Below are positions 61,493 through 64,000 of a DNA stretch of 64,000 bases, in pieces. A model generated the notes under the pieces. It did no database searches. It was not told the origin of the DNA and saw nothing but the letters and a program-made list of their open reading frames with translations. Position 1 is the first letter of the stretch, and every line of letters starts with the position of its first letter. Both the position numbers and the translations under genes were made by a program. Origin of the DNA: Halogeometricum sp. S3BR5-2 (GTDB lineage: Archaea; Halobacteriota; Halobacteria; Halobacteriales; Haloferacaceae); the NCBI RefSeq assembly GCF_031624635.1, contig NZ_JAMQOQ010000002.1, forward strand, positions 434,001 through 498,000, in the 5' to 3' direction.

Positions 61493-62641
61493 CTACGCGT
61501 CGCCGGACGCGAGCAGTTCGTTCGACTCGACCATCTCTTCGAGCGCGTTTCCGTCGACGTCGAGGGGGAAGACGACCCGTTCGCGCCGGCGCGCGGACTC
61601 CCAAGCGCCGAAGATGAGCTCCGTGGACTGGAGGGCGTTCTCGCCCGAGAGCTCCGAGGGGCGGTCCTCCGCGAGCGCCGTCACGACCTCTTCGATGGCG
61701 CGTTCGATGTACGTCGGCGTCCGGAACCGGTCCTCGGAGACGAACGGAAGCCGCGCGGCGACCTTCCGCGCGGCGACCTGCGGGAGCGAGTCGGTCGGTC
61801 CGTGGGCGCCGTCGCGGCCGGTGTCGACGGATTTCCACCCGCTCGTCGAACCGCTGCGGTACCGGAGCGGCGGGCCGTCGTCGGTGCAGATATCGATGAG
61901 GCCGTCGTCGCCCACGAGACGCATCTGCGCGGGGACGACGCCGTAGTCGCCCGTCGAGGCGATGCCGACGACGCCGTTCTCGTGGCCCCACTGGGCTATC
62001 GCGTTGTTCTCGTTGTGCGCGCCGAACTGGACGTTCTCCTCGCCGTAGTCGACGCCGCAGAGGACCCACTCGGGCGGGGACTGGTCCGTGTAGTAGCCGC
62101 AGAGGTCGAACAGGTGGGTCCCGAAGTCGTAGAGGTTCGGTCCGCCTATCTCGACGCGTTCGAGCGATCCGATGGCGCCGTCGTCGAGCAACCGCTTGGC
62201 CTCGCGGAACGGGCGGCCGAACCGCCGCTGGTGGTTGAACGTGAGTCTGACGCCCGCCTCCTCGCAGGCGGCGACCATCCGCTTCGCGTCGTCCCACGTC
62301 TTCGCCATCGGCTTCTCGCAGTGGACCGCTTGCACCGAGTCGCTCTCGGCGCACTGAAGCACCACGTCGGCGTGGACCGAGGGCGGCACCGTGACGCTCA
62401 CGATATCCGGCTGTACTTCCTGCAGCATCCGTTCGACGTCCTCGTAGACGGTGCTCTCCGCGAGACCCCACGTCTCCGCGAACGCCTCGGCGTTCGGCCG
62501 GATGATGTCCACGCAGGCGGCGAGTCGGCAGTCGTCGAGTCGGTTGTAGGCGGATGCGTGTCGATACCCCATCGCGAAGCCGTCGGTGTCCGGGTCCTCG
62601 GGGTCGGGACCGGTGCCGACGATGGCTACGTCGTACGTCAT
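61493..62641 (-). CDS. Gfo/Idh/MocA family oxidoreductase
   Basis: A 382-residue NAD(P)-dependent sugar oxidoreductase. The N-terminal Rossmann has MTYDVAIVGTGPDPEDPDTD with an acidic insert in the loop, then GYRHASAYNRLDDCRLAACV. The family signature is HCEKPMAKTWDDAKRMVAAC, with the Lys of EKP in the active site. The C-terminal alpha/beta domain has PNLYDFGTHLFDLCGYYTDQ. These enzymes oxidise or epimerise sugars or their nucleotide derivatives, here probably to make a precursor of the glycan. Confidence 0.92.
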   Translation of the reverse strand: MTYDVAIVGTGPDPEDPDTDGFAMGYRHASAYNRLDDCRLAACVDIIRPNAEAFAETWGLAESTVYEDVERMLQEVQPDIVSVTVPPSVHADVVLQCAESDSVQAVHCEKPMAKTWDDAKRMVAACEEAGVRLTFNHQRRFGRPFREAKRLLDDGAIGSLERVEIGGPNLYDFGTHLFDLCGYYTDQSPPEWVLCGVDYGEENVQFGAHNENNAIAQWGHENGVVGIASTGDYGVVPAQMRLVGDDGLIDICTDDGPPLRYRSGSTSGWKSVDTGRDGAHGPTDSLPQVAARKVAARLPFVSEDRFRTPTYIERAIEEVVTALAEDRPSELSGENALQSTELIFGAWESARRRERVVFPLDVDGNALEEMVESNELLASGDA

Positions 62642-62799
62642 CGTACGGACGTAGTGTCCTCGACATATCAGTAGTAATGATATAACCGCCCACGTTTCGA
62701 AGGACGGCGTCCCCTACTCGGGGTCGGAGAACGAGAAGCGGCGAATCCGACCGGTTCGACCGGTCGTCCGGTTTCGGTTTCACGGCGTACCGGGTCCGC

Positions 62800-64000
62800 T
62801 CAGGACTCGTTGTACCAGATGTCGACGTGAGTGTTCGGCTCGTAGGACTTGCCGACGATGTCGAGTCGGCCGTCGCCCGTCATGTCGACGGCCTTCGCCT
62901 CGTGCGTCTCGACGCCGGTGGCGATGACGTGCTCCTCGAACGTCCCGTCGCCCATGTTCTCGAAGATGAGGTGCTGGGGGTCGTCGTTCGTGTCGAGACC
63001 CATCTCCGAGACGTAGATGTCGGGCAGTCCGTTCCCGGTGAAGTCCTCTATCTGGAGCGAGTGGGGGCAGTACATGTCGTCTCTGAGGGTGTGCTGTTCC
63101 CAGTTCGGCGGGTCGAACCACGCGACGCGACCGGGGTGGTTGCCGAGGAGGGGAGAGTCGCCCTCGGTGAACACGACCTCGAGTTCGCCGTCGCCGTCGA
63201 GGTCCGCGACGGCCACGCGCGTCCAGTCCCACCCGGAGACGACCGTCTCGCGCTTCCAGTCCCCGGCCTCGGTCTGTCGGTAGACGTGGGTGCCGGCGAT
63301 GAGTTCGTTCCGCCCGTCGCCGTCGAGGTCGACGATGCAGAGGCCTTCGAGGTCGACCCCAGACTCGATGACGTGCTTCGTCTCCGCGGGCCACGGCGTC
63401 CGCCGCGGGTCGTCGGGGACGTCGTAGTAGAACAGCGTCTCGCTCTCCTGTGAGACGCCGACCAGTTCCGGTTTTCCGTCGTTGTCGACGTCGCCGAAGG
63501 CGAGGTCGTGGTACTTCTCGAAGTCGCTCCGGAGGAGGCGTTTCGTCCACGTCTTCCGCGGGTCAGCGGGTCGCTCGAACCAGTAGATGTCCCCGAAGCC
63601 GAGACCCTGCCCGACGACGACGTCCTCGGAGCCGTCGCCGTCGAAGTCGACCAGCGTGCTCCCCAGCAGTCGGAGTTCGTCGTCGTCGGTCATGTCGTGG
63701 CGCTCCCACGTCGAGTTCTCGTACCAGAACAGGTCCGTCTCGAACCGCTTGAAGAAGTATCCGGGGATGGACGAGCGTTCGACCGTCAGTCCCGGGACGA
63801 ACGTCGAGACGTCCGTCGAACCCATGCCGCCGACGATGAGGTCGGGACGGCCGTCGCCGGTGATGTCCGTCGGGTGGCAGATGAACAGGCGACCGCTCGG
63901 CGGGTTCGCGTCGATTGTCTCGTGTCGGAACCGAAACTCCGTGTCGCTCGTCCCCGGTTCGACGAGCTCGCCCGTCGCCGTCTCGCGACCGTCCGCGGCC
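62800..64000 (-). CDS. FG-GAP/VCBS repeat protein, continues beyond the window
   Basis: The frame is open to the right edge. From the first Met in the window (63825) it has 341 residues, but the sequence read upstream continues the repeat pattern with FICHPTDITGDGRPDLIVGG, so the true start is beyond 64000. It is built of repeated Asp-rich turns (LVDFDGDGSEDVVVGQ, FGDVDNDGKPELVGVS, IVDLDGDGRNELIAG, VADLDGDGELEVVF and MTGDGRLDIVGK), each about 45-55 residues apart, which form calcium-binding beta-propeller blades of FG-GAP/VCBS proteins. Likely a secreted surface adhesin or carbohydrate-binding protein; the N terminus is not visible. Confidence 0.85.
   Translation of the reverse strand, partial: AADGRETATGELVEPGTSDTEFRFRHETIDANPPSGRLFICHPTDITGDGRPDLIVGGMGSTDVSTFVPGLTVERSSIPGYFFKRFETDLFWYENSTWERHDMTDDDELRLLGSTLVDFDGDGSEDVVVGQGLGFGDIYWFERPADPRKTWTKRLLRSDFEKYHDLAFGDVDNDGKPELVGVSQESETLFYYDVPDDPRRTPWPAETKHVIESGVDLEGLCIVDLDGDGRNELIAGTHVYRQTEAGDWKRETVVSGWDWTRVAVADLDGDGELEVVFTEGDSPLLGNHPGRVAWFDPPNWEQHTLRDDMYCPHSLQIEDFTGNGLPDIYVSEMGLDTNDDPQHLIFENMGDGTFEEHVIATGVETHEAKAVDMTGDGRLDIVGKSYEPNTHVDIWYNES

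Noticed and set aside
1-64000. CRISPR arrays and insertion sequences
   Set aside because: No regularly spaced repeats and no transposase-like protein were seen; the repeats found are coding low-complexity tracts.

Overview
The window is chromosomal DNA from a halophilic archaeon (class Halobacteria). The signs are a very high GC content outside short AT-rich promoter islands, acidic proteins rich in Asp and Glu, twin-arginine export signals, a PGF-CTERM anchor, and families typical of haloarchaea (HalOD1, KaiC-like/HTR-like ATPase, archaeal GTP cyclohydrolase MptA, TrmB and DtxR regulators, SUI1). No species can be named from the sequence alone.

From 0 to about 13.9 kb the genes are mostly housekeeping or regulatory: a TetR regulator coupled to a MATE exporter with an operator-like palindrome at the TetR start, an FAD oxidoreductase, mptA, a TrmB regulator, a DUF255 thioredoxin-fold protein, several one-domain haloarchaeal regulators and FxsA. 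From 13.9 to 16.6 kb lies an unusual AT-rich, gene-poor stretch with two nearly identical tandem PadR regulators, several inverted repeats, a tRNA-Ile(GAU) and a DtxR regulator behind a metal-box-like palindrome. From 16.7 to 31.9 kb are a phosphoribosyltransferase-HAD fusion, aIF1/SUI1, a Na+/Ca2+-type exchanger with an Eis-like acetyltransferase, carB, NAD kinase, a KaiC-like ATPase with a long acidic repeat tail, and a solute:sodium symporter operon with a 49-residue accessory subunit.

At 32.0-34.6 kb sits the most striking item: an ATGA-coupled two-gene operon of a Tat-exported metallophosphoesterase ending in a dockerin-like double calcium-binding repeat and a PGF-CTERM-anchored protein starting with a cohesin-like domain. 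This looks like a self-contained cell-surface docking system.

From 35.0 kb to the right edge is a large surface-polysaccharide locus: HPr-kinase-like ATPase, Wzx-type flippase, five glycosyltransferases (GT4 and GT2), a heparinase II/III lyase embedded between two of them, a DUF1616 protein, a multi-pass GT-C-like membrane protein, an asparagine-synthase-like amidotransferase whose catalytic Cys is replaced by Ser, three alkaline-phosphatase-superfamily (sulfatase-like) enzymes, two paralogous parallel beta-helix proteins, a CBM6-type lipoprotein, a Gfo/Idh/MocA oxidoreductase and an FG-GAP protein running off the edge. The inferred logic is sugar-nucleotide modification, glycan assembly, export by the flippase, tailoring (amidation, phospho- or sulfo-group chemistry), and binding or cleavage of the exported polymer by lyase, beta-helix and CBM proteins.
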